This document shows, in pieces, positions 53,970 through 63,769 of a stretch of 64,000 bases of DNA. How positions within the stretch are numbered: position 1 is the first letter of the stretch; each line of letters opens with the position of its first letter. The position numbers and the translations under genes are program-made. The notes under the pieces were generated by a model. The model had not been told where the DNA came from. It did not search any database and worked only from the letters and a program-made list of their open reading frames with translations. This DNA is from Rhodoferax bucti (GTDB taxonomy: Bacteria > Pseudomonadota > Gammaproteobacteria > Burkholderiales > Burkholderiaceae_C). The stretch covers positions 1 through 64,000 of the forward strand of contig NZ_VAHD01000004.1 in NCBI RefSeq assembly GCF_005876985.1, given 5' to 3'.

Positions 53970-55241
53970 ATGCATCCAAAAGCCCTGCTTGACGCCTGTT
54001 CCGAATTGGTCCGGCTCACCCTCAAATTCGATCACCCCGCAGACGCGATCGTCTCCCGTTTCTTCCGCGATAACCGTGGCCTGGGGCCGCGCGAGCGCGC
54101 CACGCTGGCCGAGACGGTGTACACCGTGTTGCGCAAAAAACAGTTGTTTGACCACCTGGCCCCCTCGGGCAGCGGCCCCAAAGAGCGCCGCTTGGCGATT
54201 TTGGGTTTCTACGGCCCCGGCGACTTTTTGCGCAGCGCGCTCTCGGACCAGGAAAAACGCTGGCTCGACCAGTGCGAAGCCGTCAAACCCGAAGACTTGA
54301 TGGAGCGCCACCGCCACAACCTGCCCGAGTGGTTGGTGCAACCCCTCAAAGACCAGCTGGGCGATGGTTTCTGGCCGCTGGTGGACAGCCTCAACCTGGG
54401 CGCTGGCTTGGATTTGCGCGTCAATGCCATGAAGGCTAAGCGTGCGGATGTGCAAAAAGAGTTGCAGCAAGCCGGCATCAAGGCCGTGCCCACACCGTTT
54501 TCCCCGTGGGGCTTGCGGATTGCCGGCAAACCCGCGCTGAACAAGAACGAAGCCTTTTTGCGTGGCGACTTTGAAGTGCAGGACGAAGGCTCGCAGCTGC
54601 TGGCCATGCTGGTAGACGCCAAACGCGGCGAAATGGTGGTGGATTTCTGTGCCGGTGCCGGTGGCAAAACACTGGCACTGGGCGCCGCCATGCGCAGCAC
54701 CGGGCGCTTGTACGCCTTTGATACCTCCGCCCATCGCCTGGACGCGCTCAAGCCCCGCATGGCTCGCAGCGGGTTGTCTAACGTGCATCCCGCCGCCATT
54801 GCCCATGAGCGGGACGACCGCGTGAAGCGCTTGTCCGGCAAGCTGGACCGGGTGCTGGTGGACGCGCCCTGTACTGGTTTGGGAACTTTGCGCCGCAACC
54901 CTGATCTGAAATGGCGTCAGACGTTGGCGGGTGTGGAAGAGATGGCGGTCAAGCAAGCAGCCATTCTGCAAAGTGCCGCCCGCATGGTGAAGTCCGGTGG
55001 CCGCTTGGTGTACGCAACCTGTAGCGTTTTGCCGCAAGAGAATGAAGCAATTGCCGATGCCTTCTCCGCTGCCAACCCCGATTTCGTGCCGCTGTCCGCG
55101 GGTGAAGTCCTTGCGAACCTCAAGGTTGACAATGCACCAAGCCTGTGCAGCGGTGGGGAAGACGGCCAGTTGTACCTGCGTTTGTGGCCCCATTTGCATC
55201 AAACAGACGGATTCTTCGCTGCGGTTTGGCAAAAGAAGTGA
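53970..55241 (+). CDS. RsmB/NOP-family RNA methyltransferase
   Basis: 423 residues. An N-terminal NusB-like helical part (about 1-135) precedes a Rossmann methyltransferase. SAM site: VVDFCAGAGGKTLALG (near 225). Catalytic Cys pair: VDAPCTGLGTLRRNPDLKW (near 293) and LVYATCSVLPQENEAI (near 345). Makes m5C in rRNA (RsmB: 967 of 16S) or related RNA; which is not certain, so no symbol. A hairpin follows (55331-55352). Confidence 0.92.
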   Translation: MHPKALLDACSELVRLTLKFDHPADAIVSRFFRDNRGLGPRERATLAETVYTVLRKKQLFDHLAPSGSGPKERRLAILGFYGPGDFLRSALSDQEKRWLDQCEAVKPEDLMERHRHNLPEWLVQPLKDQLGDGFWPLVDSLNLGAGLDLRVNAMKAKRADVQKELQQAGIKAVPTPFSPWGLRIAGKPALNKNEAFLRGDFEVQDEGSQLLAMLVDAKRGEMVVDFCAGAGGKTLALGAAMRSTGRLYAFDTSAHRLDALKPRMARSGLSNVHPAAIAHERDDRVKRLSGKLDRVLVDAPCTGLGTLRRNPDLKWRQTLAGVEEMAVKQAAILQSAARMVKSGGRLVYATCSVLPQENEAIADAFSAANPDFVPLSAGEVLANLKVDNAPSLCSGGEDGQLYLRLWPHLHQTDGFFAAVWQKK

Positions 55242-55253
55242 AACTTTTGACGA

Positions 55254-55273
55254 AAGTTAATGTTTTTTAACTT
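55254..55273. promoter_or_regulatory. Inverted repeat upstream of desaturase (possible operator)
   Basis: AAGTTAA-N6-TTAACTT, a perfect 7-bp inverted repeat, lies 116 bp before the desaturase start in an AT-rich stretch. It has the form of a dimeric regulator site, but no regulator can be named. Confidence 0.3.
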
Positions 55274-55329
55274 CACGTTGATTTATCTAGCCAAAACTGA
55301 CAGCTCCATCTAAAATAATGGCTTAGCAA

Positions 55330-55352
55330 AGAGGCGTCTGACGCCTTTTTGT
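55330..55352 (+). terminator. Hairpin with T run between methyltransferase and desaturase
   Basis: AGGCGTCTGACGCCT followed by TTTTT. The stem is short (6 bp) and is within 40 bp of the desaturase start, so it could also act as a leader attenuator. Confidence 0.6.
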
Positions 55353-55389
55353 CATAAATAACCAACCTCGTTGAGAGACTGAGTAAATT

Positions 55390-56604
55390 ATGTTTTTATC
55401 TGACTGGGCTGTGCTGAACGCAGCGATCGATTGGCTGGCCCACGGTGCGTGGAATATTGCGTGGTGGCAAATCGTGTTGTTTGCACTGGCGCTAACCCAC
55501 GTGACCATGATCAGCGTGACCGTGTTTTTGCACCGCCACCAGGCGCATCGCTCGCTCGATCTGCACCCCATTGCATCCCACTTCTTCCGCTTCTGGCTGT
55601 GGTTGACCACTGGCCAAGTGACCAAGGAATGGGCTGCCATCCACCGCAAGCACCACGCCAAGTGCGAGCAGGCGGAAGATCCGCACAGCCCCCATGTGTA
55701 CGGTATCAAGACGGTGCTGCTGCAAGGTGCCGAGCTGTACCGTGCCGAGTCGAAAAACAAGGAAACCATGGCCCGCTTCGGCCACGGCACTCCGGACGAC
55801 TGGATTGAGCGCAACCTCTACACCCGCTATTCTTGGCAAGGTGTGGGTTTGATGATGATCATCGACCTGTTCCTGTTTGGTGCCGCAGGCTTGGCTGTCT
55901 GGGCTTTGCAAATGGCATGGACGCCCATCACGGCTGCCGGCATCATCAACGGCGCCGCCCACTACTGGGGTTACCGCAACTTTGAAGCGCCTGATGCGTC
56001 GACCAACATCTCGCCTTGGGGCATCATCATTGCCGGTGAAGAGTTGCACAACAACCACCACACTTACCCCACATCGGCCAAGTTGTCGGTGAAGCCTTAC
56101 GAATTTGATATCGGCTGGATGTACATCACCATCATGAGCGCATTGGGTCTGGCCAAAGTCAAAAAGACACCGCCCAAGGCTGCCTATGGCGACGCCCGCC
56201 CTGTGGCGGACGAGAAGACCTTGGAGGCCTTGATCGCTAATCGCTACGAAATCATGGCCACTTACGCCAAGGGTGTTCGCCAGGCGGCCCGCGATGAGCT
56301 GGAAGCCATGAAGGCTCGCAGCGCCGATGCCGCCATGATCCAAGCCGCCAAGCGCTGGATGCACCGGGATGTGGACAAGGTACCTGCCGCCGCTGCACCC
56401 CAGCTGGCCCAGGCTCGCGCAGCATCTCCCGTGTTGGACAAGATGGTGACCATGCGTGAAGAGCTGCGTCAGATGTGGCTCAACACCAGCGTGTCCCGCG
56501 AGCAGTTGACCAAGGACCTGCAAGGCTGGTGCCACCGTGCGGAAGAAAGCGGCATTGCTGCGCTGCGTGACTTCTCCATGAAGCTGCGCGCTGCACGCGT
56601 GTAA
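55390..56604 (+). CDS. Membrane fatty acid desaturase (delta-9 type)
   Basis: 404 residues. Histidine boxes of the acyl-CoA/lipid desaturase family are visible: HRHQAHRSLDLH (near 53), HRKHHAKCE (near 90) and HNNHHTYP (near 222), with membrane helices between. It introduces a cis double bond in acyl chains, controlling membrane fluidity. After residue about 265 there is a helical, charged extension of about 130 residues (KKTPPKAAYGDAR...) absent from short relatives. A terminator follows. Confidence 0.93.
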   Translation: MFLSDWAVLNAAIDWLAHGAWNIAWWQIVLFALALTHVTMISVTVFLHRHQAHRSLDLHPIASHFFRFWLWLTTGQVTKEWAAIHRKHHAKCEQAEDPHSPHVYGIKTVLLQGAELYRAESKNKETMARFGHGTPDDWIERNLYTRYSWQGVGLMMIIDLFLFGAAGLAVWALQMAWTPITAAGIINGAAHYWGYRNFEAPDASTNISPWGIIIAGEELHNNHHTYPTSAKLSVKPYEFDIGWMYITIMSALGLAKVKKTPPKAAYGDARPVADEKTLEALIANRYEIMATYAKGVRQAARDELEAMKARSADAAMIQAAKRWMHRDVDKVPAAAAPQLAQARAASPVLDKMVTMREELRQMWLNTSVSREQLTKDLQGWCHRAEESGIAALRDFSMKLRAARV

Positions 56605-56623
56605 GCGTTTTTCGCCTGATTTA

Positions 56624-56649
56624 GAAGCCCGCTCAGCGCGGGCTTTTTT
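56624..56649 (+). terminator. Rho-independent terminator of the desaturase gene
   Basis: AAGCCCGC / GCGGGCTT stem with a 4-nt loop, followed by TTTTTT. Confidence 0.9.
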
Positions 56650-56675
56650 ATGTCTGGATATTTCAGTGGTTCGCA

Positions 56676-56765
56676 AGAGGCGGTGAGCGCAGCGGTTTTG
56701 CGCAGGTCAAGGAGGAGCCCGAAGGGCGGAGGACACGGAGCAAAGCCGCTGCGCTCACCGCCTCT
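56676..56765. repeat. Large palindrome (20-26 bp arms)
   Basis: The left arm AGAGGCGGTGAGCGCAGCGG (56676-56695) is exactly complementary to 56746-56765. The match continues inward to TTTTGC/GCAAAG with one mismatch. Inside the loop a second stem GCCC-GAAG-GGC appears. It sits between two terminators and has no open frame. It may be a mobile palindromic element or a structured RNA; nothing decides between them. Confidence 0.7.
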
Positions 56766-56794
56766 GGAGCAGCTACGAACTATTTTTGGACGTA

Positions 56795-56823
56795 AAAAAG
56801 CCCGCACTGGGCGGGCTTTTTCA
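56795..56823 (-). terminator. Terminator after rpmG (bidirectional)
   Basis: AAAAAAGCCCGC / GCGGGCTTTTTT with a short ACTGG loop, placed 17 bp from the rpmG stop. A and T runs on both sides suggest function in both directions. Confidence 0.88.
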
Positions 56824-56839
56824 TCAAGGCAAGCGTGAA

Positions 56840-57010
56840 TTACTTCAGCTTGATTTCCTTGTAGTCGACGTGCTTGCGAGCAACGGGATCAAATTTCTTG
56901 ATCAACATTTTCTCGGGCATGGTCTTCTTGTTCTTGTCGGTCGTGTAGAAGTGACCGGTACCAGCTGTAGATTCCAGCTTGATTTTTTCGCGTCCGCCTT
57001 TGGTTGCCAT
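56840..57010 (-). CDS. rpmG: 50S ribosomal protein L33
   Basis: 56 residues from ATG 57010: [17 protein letters not shown] at the start and [19 protein letters not shown] at the end. This is the zinc-free form, lacking the CxxC pairs. Follows rpmB by 13 bp in the conserved rpmB-rpmG operon. Confidence 0.97.
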   Translation of the reverse strand: MATKGGREKIKLESTAGTGHFYTTDKNKKTMPEKMLIKKFDPVARKHVDYKEIKLK

Positions 57011-57023
57011 GGTGCTTTACTCC

Positions 57024-57257
57024 TTAAGCTTGACCACGTGCGCGCAGGTCGGCGAGCACAGAATCGATACCGTTTTTGTCGATCAGACGCAGGCCGGCGT
57101 TAGAAATACGCAGGCGAACCCAGCGGTTTTCAGACTCCACCCAGAAACGGCGGTATTGCAGGTTCGGCAGGAACCGGCGCTTGGTTTTGTTGTTGGCGTG
57201 GGAAACATTGTTTCCGACCATGGGGCCTTTGCCCGTTACTTCACATACGCGTGCCAT
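57024..57257 (-). CDS. rpmB: 50S ribosomal protein L28
   Basis: 77 residues from ATG 57257: [33 protein letters not shown] is the L28 signature, and [18 protein letters not shown] completes the protein. The upstream open frame is not the real start. First gene of rpmB-rpmG. Confidence 0.97.
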   Translation of the reverse strand: MARVCEVTGKGPMVGNNVSHANNKTKRRFLPNLQYRRFWVESENRWVRLRISNAGLRLIDKNGIDSVLADLRARGQA

Positions 57258-57450
57258 GTGGACACTCCGATTGATACGGCCGGTGCAAAAGTGCACCAAC
57301 CTCACCTCGCCAAGAGAAAGGGTGGCGGTAACCCCCCGCTGATGACTCAGCGGAACTTGCCGAACCCCTCGGGAAGAGGGCGGCCCCTCACGGGGCGAAT
57401 TCAGCAAAGCCTTGGATTATAGCGTTTCCCCAAAAGGGGTTGCAAACCGC

Positions 57451-58413
<963 letters not shown>

Positions 58414-58562
58414 TTATCAATACGAAAATCAGGAACTGGGCCGTGTACAGTTCGACGGGAAGCACCATCTTCGGGCTGGTGCCGGCGGGCGATACCGAAG
58501 GCTTGCAAGAAGCCACCGGCTGATTGTATGAACTAGCACACCAGAAAGCAGGGACTCTTGAA

Positions 58563-59237
58563 ATGGCAATGTTGAGTAACCAGGATTTGATTCGCCGGGT
58601 GCCTCTTTTCGCCAATTTGACGCAAGAGCAGGTCGAAGATTTGGCCGTCAATGTCAGCAAACGCAAGATCAAAAAGGGTGAGGATGTTGTCCGCCAGGGG
58701 CAAAATTCCCATGCGCTGTTTTTGATTTTGTCGGGTCGTGCCCATGTGGTGATGACGGACAGCAAAGGCAAGGAAGTCATTCTGGCGACCTTGAAAGCGG
58801 GCGACTATATTGGCGAGATGAGCCTCATTGACAACGAGCCGCATTCGGCCACGGTGCAGGCAGACACCCAGCTGGATGTGCTGGAGCTGGGGCGTGAGGA
58901 TTTCACCCGCTGCGTGAACAACAACGCTGCCATTGCTGCAGCGGTGATGCGCGGCTTGGTTCAGCGCCTGCGCACGGCGGACCAGAAGATTGTGTCCCTG
59001 GCCTTGATGGGGGTGTATGGACGCGTGGCCAATGTGCTGCTGGACATGGCCGAGCCTGTCGACAAGGGCGAAATGCTGATCCGCGACAAGGTGTCGCGCT
59101 CTGACCTGTCCAAAATGGTCGGCGCCTCCCGCGAGATGGTGAGCCGGGTCATGAAAGACTTTGAAGACCAAGGCTTCATCCAAACCAACAAAGACGGCGG
59201 CATCCGCGTCTGGGAACGCCGTTCCAAGCCGCGCTGA
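58563..59237 (+). CDS. CRP/FNR-family transcriptional regulator
   Basis: 224 residues from ATG 58563. Cyclic-nucleotide-like sensor domain (about 15-135: [42 protein letters not shown]), dimer helix, and HTH ([22 protein letters not shown], near 180-202). No FNR-type N-terminal Cys cluster, so it is not an iron-sulfur oxygen sensor. The effector is unknown. It may control itself and trxB/ftsK. No evident ribosome binding site distinguishes the ATGs at 58563 and 58569. Confidence 0.9.
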   Translation: MAMLSNQDLIRRVPLFANLTQEQVEDLAVNVSKRKIKKGEDVVRQGQNSHALFLILSGRAHVVMTDSKGKEVILATLKAGDYIGEMSLIDNEPHSATVQADTQLDVLELGREDFTRCVNNNAAIAAAVMRGLVQRLRTADQKIVSLALMGVYGRVANVLLDMAEPVDKGEMLIRDKVSRSDLSKMVGASREMVSRVMKDFEDQGFIQTNKDGGIRVWERRSKPR

Positions 59238-59274
59238 TGCGGTTCTGCACCGCTCTACGCTGGTGCACCATGAC

Positions 59275-61608
59275 ATGACATATTCGTTACACACACTCCA
59301 CTCCCCGACCCGGCAGAAAGCGCCGGAAGCGCCTTCCGGCCTGAGCCGGTTCGGCAATGAAATTGCACTAGTGGTGGGTTTTGTCCTGCTGGCGCTGTGG
59401 TTGATCGCGCTGTTGAGCTATTCCGCTCAGGACGCGGCGTGGTCTACCTCCGGCTCCGGAGCGCCTACCCACAACCATGTGGGGCGTTTGGGCGCCTTGT
59501 GGGCGGATTTGAGCTACTTTTTATTTGGTTTTTCGGTGTGGTGGTGCGTCGCCGCAGCGGGGCGGGTTTGGCTGTCCTTGCTGGCGGATCGTTTGCGGGG
59601 CGAGGAAGCCGTAGAGGCAGCACCTGCGCAGACTGAGAGGCACCGCCGCTGGTTGTTCTGGGGCGGATTGGTATTTTTGATGTACGCCAGCACCACGTTG
59701 GAGTGGGCGCGGTTGTACCGCCTGGAGTTGATGCTGCCGGGCGCCAGTGGTGGCGCCTTGGGCCAACTGTTGGGCCCGTGGAGTGTGCGCTGGATGGGGT
59801 TTGCCGGCTCCGGCTTGGTGTCGATTGTGTTGGGGCTGGTGGGGGTGTCGCTGGTGTTCAACTTCTCGTGGCCGCGCGTGGCGGAGCGCTTGGGGGCGTT
59901 TCTGTATTCCTTGGTGGAATCCCGCCGGGAGAAGATAGAAGCCGCCCAAGACCGAGAGCTGGGCCAATTGGCGGTGCGCGAGCGCGAAGAGGTGTTTTTG
60001 GAAGAGCGTGGCGAGGAAACCATCGTTCACCAGCCACCGGCACCGGTGGTGATCGAGCCGGTGATGGTGGAGCTGCCGCCCAGCGTGCGCGTAGCCAAAG
60101 AGCGCCAGAAACCCCTGTTCAGCGAAATGCCGGACAGCAAGTTGCCGCAAGTCGCTCTGCTGGACGACCCGCAGGTACGGCAGGAAACCGTGTCCCCTGA
60201 AACGCTGGAAATGACCAGCCGCATGATCGAGAAGAAGTTGAAAGACTTCGGCGTTGAAGTGCGGGTGGTGCTGGCCCAACCCGGCCCGGTTATTACCCGC
60301 TACGAGATCGAGCCCGCCACTGGGGTGAAGGGTTCACAGATCGTGGGGCTGGCCAAAGACTTGGCGCGTTCCCTGAGCCTGGTGTCCATCCGCGTGGTGG
60401 AGACGATTCCCGGCAAAAACTACATGGCACTGGAATTGCCCAATGCCAAGCGCCAGAGCATCCGGCTGTCCGAGATCCTGGGTTCGCAGGTCTACAACGA
60501 AGCCAAGTCCATGCTCACCATGGGTCTGGGCAAAGACATCATCGGCAACCCTATCGTCGCCGATCTGGCCAAGATGCCGCACGTGCTGGTGGCGGGTACC
60601 ACCGGTTCCGGCAAGTCGGTGGGTATCAACGCCATGATCTTGAGCTTGCTCTACAAGGCCGAGGCACGCGATGTGCGCCTGCTGATGATCGACCCCAAGA
60701 TGCTGGAAATGTCGGTGTACGAAGGCATTCCGCATTTGCTGGCGCCGGTTGTGACCGACATGAAGCAGGCTGCGCACGGCTTGAATTGGTGTGTGGCGGA
60801 GATGGAAAAACGCTACAAGCTGATGAGCAAGATGGGCGTGCGTAACTTGGCGGGCTTCAACACCAAAATCGACGAGGCCAAGGCCAAAGGCGAGTTCATT
60901 TACAACCCCTTCAGCCTCACACCCGAGAGCCCTGAGCCCTTGCAGCGCTTGCCGCACATTGTTGTCATCATCGATGAATTGGCTGACTTGATGATGGTGG
61001 TGGGCAAGAAGATTGAAGAGCTGATCGCCCGCTTGGCCCAGAAGGCCCGCGCGGCCGGCATCCACTTGATTTTGGCGACCCAGCGCCCCAGCGTGGACGT
61101 GATCACCGGCCTGATCAAGGCCAACATTCCTACCCGTATTGCTTTCTCGGTGGGCTCCAAAATCGACAGCCGCACCATTCTCGACCAGATGGGCGCAGAA
61201 GCCTTGTTGGGCATGGGGGACATGCTCTACATGGCCAGCGGCACGGGCTTCCCGGTGCGGGTGCACGGTGCGTTTGTGAGTGACGACGAAGTGCACCGCG
61301 TGGTGAGCTACCTCAAGAGCCAGGGTGAGCCGGACTACATCGAAGGTGTTCTCGAAGGCGGCACAGTCGATGGCGAAGACGGCCCCGGCGGTGAAGACGG
61401 TGGGGGCGAAAAAGACCCGATGTACGACCAAGCCGTGGAAGTGGTGCTCAAAAACCGCAAGGCCAGCATCTCGCTGGTGCAGCGCCATTTGAAGATTGGC
61501 TACAACCGCGCCGCGCGTTTGGTGGAAGACATGGAAAAAGCCGGTCTGGTCAGCGCCATGAGCGGTAGCGGCCAGCGCGACATTCTGGTGCCCAGCCGCA
61601 ATGAATAA
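59275..61608 (+). CDS. ftsK: DNA translocase FtsK
   Basis: 777 residues from ATG 59275. Four membrane helices (about 20-190) anchor it at the septum. The linker is short (about 200-320), much shorter than E. coli FtsK. Motor domain: Walker [17 protein letters not shown] (near 440), Walker [22 protein letters not shown] (near 562). C-terminal gamma winged helix: [29 protein letters not shown] (near 730) for KOPS recognition. Segregates dimer chromosomes at dif. lolA begins immediately after. Confidence 0.95.
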   Translation: MTYSLHTLHSPTRQKAPEAPSGLSRFGNEIALVVGFVLLALWLIALLSYSAQDAAWSTSGSGAPTHNHVGRLGALWADLSYFLFGFSVWWCVAAAGRVWLSLLADRLRGEEAVEAAPAQTERHRRWLFWGGLVFLMYASTTLEWARLYRLELMLPGASGGALGQLLGPWSVRWMGFAGSGLVSIVLGLVGVSLVFNFSWPRVAERLGAFLYSLVESRREKIEAAQDRELGQLAVREREEVFLEERGEETIVHQPPAPVVIEPVMVELPPSVRVAKERQKPLFSEMPDSKLPQVALLDDPQVRQETVSPETLEMTSRMIEKKLKDFGVEVRVVLAQPGPVITRYEIEPATGVKGSQIVGLAKDLARSLSLVSIRVVETIPGKNYMALELPNAKRQSIRLSEILGSQVYNEAKSMLTMGLGKDIIGNPIVADLAKMPHVLVAGTTGSGKSVGINAMILSLLYKAEARDVRLLMIDPKMLEMSVYEGIPHLLAPVVTDMKQAAHGLNWCVAEMEKRYKLMSKMGVRNLAGFNTKIDEAKAKGEFIYNPFSLTPESPEPLQRLPHIVVIIDELADLMMVVGKKIEELIARLAQKARAAGIHLILATQRPSVDVITGLIKANIPTRIAFSVGSKIDSRTILDQMGAEALLGMGDMLYMASGTGFPVRVHGAFVSDDEVHRVVSYLKSQGEPDYIEGVLEGGTVDGEDGPGGEDGGGEKDPMYDQAVEVVLKNRKASISLVQRHLKIGYNRAARLVEDMEKAGLVSAMSGSGQRDILVPSRNE

Positions 61609-61615
61609 GGTGAGT

Positions 61616-62245
61616 ATGAAGCGTTTTGCTACTTTTTTGATAGCTGCTTGCGCACTGTCTGCGGGCGCTACAGGCCTGAATGACCTGGAATCCTTTATCA
61701 AGGGTGTCAAATCCGGCAAGGCCGAGTTCAGCCAGGTGGTGACGGCGCCTGCCAAAGAAGGGCAGGTGGCGCGCAGCAAGGTTTCCAGCGGAACCTTCGA
61801 GTTTTTGCGCCCCGGGCGCTTCAAGTTCATCTACAAAAAGCCGTTTGAGCAAACCATTGTGGCCGATGGCCAAACGCTGTGGCTCTATGACGTGGATTTG
61901 AACCAGGTCACCTCCCGCAAGCAGGCGCAGGCCTTGGGCTCCACGCCGGCAGCCTTGATTGCCTCGTCGGCCGATCTGAAAGCCTTGCAGGCCGACTTTG
62001 CGCTGGCCGATGCCGCAGACAAAGACGGTTTGCAGTGGGTACAAGGTGCCCCAAAGGCCAAAGAGAGTCAGTTGCAGTCGGTGCGTGTGGGCTTCAAGCA
62101 GGGGCAACTGGCGGCGCTGGAGATCGTGGATAGCTTTGGCCAGCGATCGGTACTGACGTTTAGCAGCTTCGCCGCCAATGTGCCGCTGGACGCCGCCGCC
62201 TTTCAGTTCAAGCCGCCTGCCGGGGCAGACGTGGTGCAGCAATAA
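61616..62245 (+). CDS. lolA: Outer-membrane lipoprotein carrier protein LolA
   Basis: 209 residues from ATG 61616, with AAGGTGAG just upstream; ATG 61601 would overlap ftsK. Periplasmic chaperone that carries lipoproteins from LolCDE to LolB. Body: FSQVVTAPAKEGQVARSK, FEFLRPGRFKFIYKKPFEQTIVADGQTLWLYD (near 60-90), typical of LolA. Nearly the whole signal peptide (FATFLIAACALSAGATGLN, residues 4-22) is encoded by a dispersed-repeat copy. Confidence 0.94.
   Translation: MKRFATFLIAACALSAGATGLNDLESFIKGVKSGKAEFSQVVTAPAKEGQVARSKVSSGTFEFLRPGRFKFIYKKPFEQTIVADGQTLWLYDVDLNQVTSRKQAQALGSTPAALIASSADLKALQADFALADAADKDGLQWVQGAPKAKESQLQSVRVGFKQGQLAALEIVDSFGQRSVLTFSSFAANVPLDAAAFQFKPPAGADVVQQ
61623..61683 (+). 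repeat. Dispersed repeat, copy 14, encoding the LolA signal peptide
   Basis: TTTGCTACTTTTTTGATAGC, TGCTTGCGCACT, spacer, GCGGGCGCTACAGGCCTGAA. One of the best-preserved copies, in frame within lolA. Confidence 0.9.
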
Positions 62246-62253
62246 GCGCGTCC

Positions 62254-63546
62254 GTGGCCACCGCACCCAAACACCAGCCGCTGGCAGAGCTGCTGCGCCC
62301 CAAGACATTGGGCGAAGTGATCGGCCAGCAGCATTTGCTGGGGGAGGGCATGGCCCTGCGCTTGGCATTTGAGTCCGGCCAACCGCACAGTTGCATTTTG
62401 TGGGGCCCGCCTGGCGTCGGCAAAACCACTATCGCCCGCTTGATGGCAGATGCGTTTGATGCGCAGTTCATCACCATCAGCGCGGTGCTGGGCGGCATCA
62501 AGGAAATCCGCGAGGCGGTGGACCAGGCCCTGACTGCGCGGGATGGTCTGGAGCAGCGCCGCACCATTGTGTTTGTGGACGAGGTGCACCGCTTCAACAA
62601 AAGCCAGCAGGATGCGTTTTTGCCGCATGTGGAGAGTGGCTTGTTCACCTTCATCGGGGCTACGACGGAGAACCCGTCGTTTGAAGTCAATTCGGCGTTG
62701 CTTTCTCGAGCTGCCGTTTATGTGCTGCAGCCGCTGGATGCCGAGAGTTTGAAGCAAATTGTGCTTCGAGCGCAGGCGGAGTCTGCGCTACCAGCTATCG
62801 AATCCATAGCAATTGACCGGCTGATTGCGTATGCCGATGGCGATGCCCGCCGCCTGCTCAACACGCTGGAAACCCTGGCGATTGCGGCTCGCCAGGAGCA
62901 GGTGCCTGACATCACCGATGCCTGGCTGCTCAAGGTGCTGGGCGAGCGCATGCGCCGCTACGACAAGGGCGGCGAGCAGTTTTACGACACTATTTCCGCC
63001 TTGCACAAAAGCGTGCGCGGCTCCGACCCGAATGCCGCGCTGTACTGGTTCACTCGCATGCTCGATGGCGGAGCAGACCCCCGCTACATGGCGCGCCGCT
63101 TTATTCGCATGGCGGCGGAAGACATCGGCCTGGCCGATCCGCGTGCCCTGCGTTTGGCGCTGGATGCCGCAGATGTCTATGAGCGTCTGGGCAGCCCCGA
63201 GGGCGAACTCGCGTTGGCCGAGTGTGTGGTGTATCTGGCCGTGGCGCCCAAGAGCAACGCGGTCTACAAAGCCTTCAACGAAGCCAAGGCTTTCGTGAAG
63301 AAAGACGGCACCCGCCCGGTGCCCATGCACCTGCGCAACGCCCCCACCAAGCTGATGAAAGAGCTGGACTACGGCAAAGGCTACCGCTACGCCCATGACG
63401 AGGAGGGCGGGTTTGCCGCTGGCGAGCGCTACCTGCCCGAGGGCATGCCTGATACCGAGTTTTACCGGCCCGTCGAGCGGGGCCTGGAAATCCGTATTGC
63501 TGAGAAGCTGCGAGATTTGAAACAGCGCAATCAGAAGAAAAACTAA
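62254..63546 (+). CDS. rarA: Replication-associated recombination ATPase RarA
   Basis: 430 residues from GTG 62254. AAA+ clamp-loader-like ATPase acting at stalled forks. Walker A: WGPPGVGKTTIARLM (near 50). Walker B: TIVFVDEVHRFNKSQQDAFLPHVE (near 107). Sensor and C-terminal tetramerisation region: DPRYMARRFIRMAAEDIGLADP (near 277-298). Residues 169-187 (VLRAQAESALPAIESIAI) are encoded by a dispersed repeat. Follows lolA by 8 bp. Confidence 0.94.
   Translation: MATAPKHQPLAELLRPKTLGEVIGQQHLLGEGMALRLAFESGQPHSCILWGPPGVGKTTIARLMADAFDAQFITISAVLGGIKEIREAVDQALTARDGLEQRRTIVFVDEVHRFNKSQQDAFLPHVESGLFTFIGATTENPSFEVNSALLSRAAVYVLQPLDAESLKQIVLRAQAESALPAIESIAIDRLIAYADGDARRLLNTLETLAIAARQEQVPDITDAWLLKVLGERMRRYDKGGEQFYDTISALHKSVRGSDPNAALYWFTRMLDGGADPRYMARRFIRMAAEDIGLADPRALRLALDAADVYERLGSPEGELALAECVVYLAVAPKSNAVYKAFNEAKAFVKKDGTRPVPMHLRNAPTKLMKELDYGKGYRYAHDEEGGFAAGERYLPEGMPDTEFYRPVERGLEIRIAEKLRDLKQRNQKKN
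62760..62814 (-). repeat. Dispersed repeat, copy 15, inside rarA
   Basis: On the minus strand: AATTGCTATGGATTCGATAG, CTGGTAGCGCAGAC, spacer, CTGCGCTCGAAGCAC. Translated in frame as RarA residues 169-187. Confidence 0.75.
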
Positions 63547-63769
63547 TAGTGCATGAAATGCGATATGAGTTGCCAAATCGGCATGAGACTCAAGGGTAAA
63601 CCCACCCTGTACCCCCGAGACCCTCTGGTCTGACCTCGCTAGAATCGCGGCACTGCTTTGGCCTGCACCGCCAGTGAACCTGACGTGGCAGGCTTATTGC
63701 TTTCGATGGTCTAACGCCACCAGTGTTAACGGCCATGGCCGTTCGCACACAAGAACAACGGAGTTTTCT
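63547..63769 (+). promoter_or_regulatory. Upstream region of branched-chain amino acid transport gene
   Basis: 223 bp without a gene. A TAGAAT (63640-63645) resembles a -10 box, with no clear -35 partner. AGACC-N4-GGTCT (63618-63631) is a small inverted repeat 8 bp before it and may be a regulator site. Confidence 0.35.

Noticed and set aside
58524..58562. Upstream start for the CRP-type regulator
   Set aside because: The 13 extra residues (MYELAHQKAGTLE) do not resemble the family's N-terminus, and the ATG at 58563 gives normal length.
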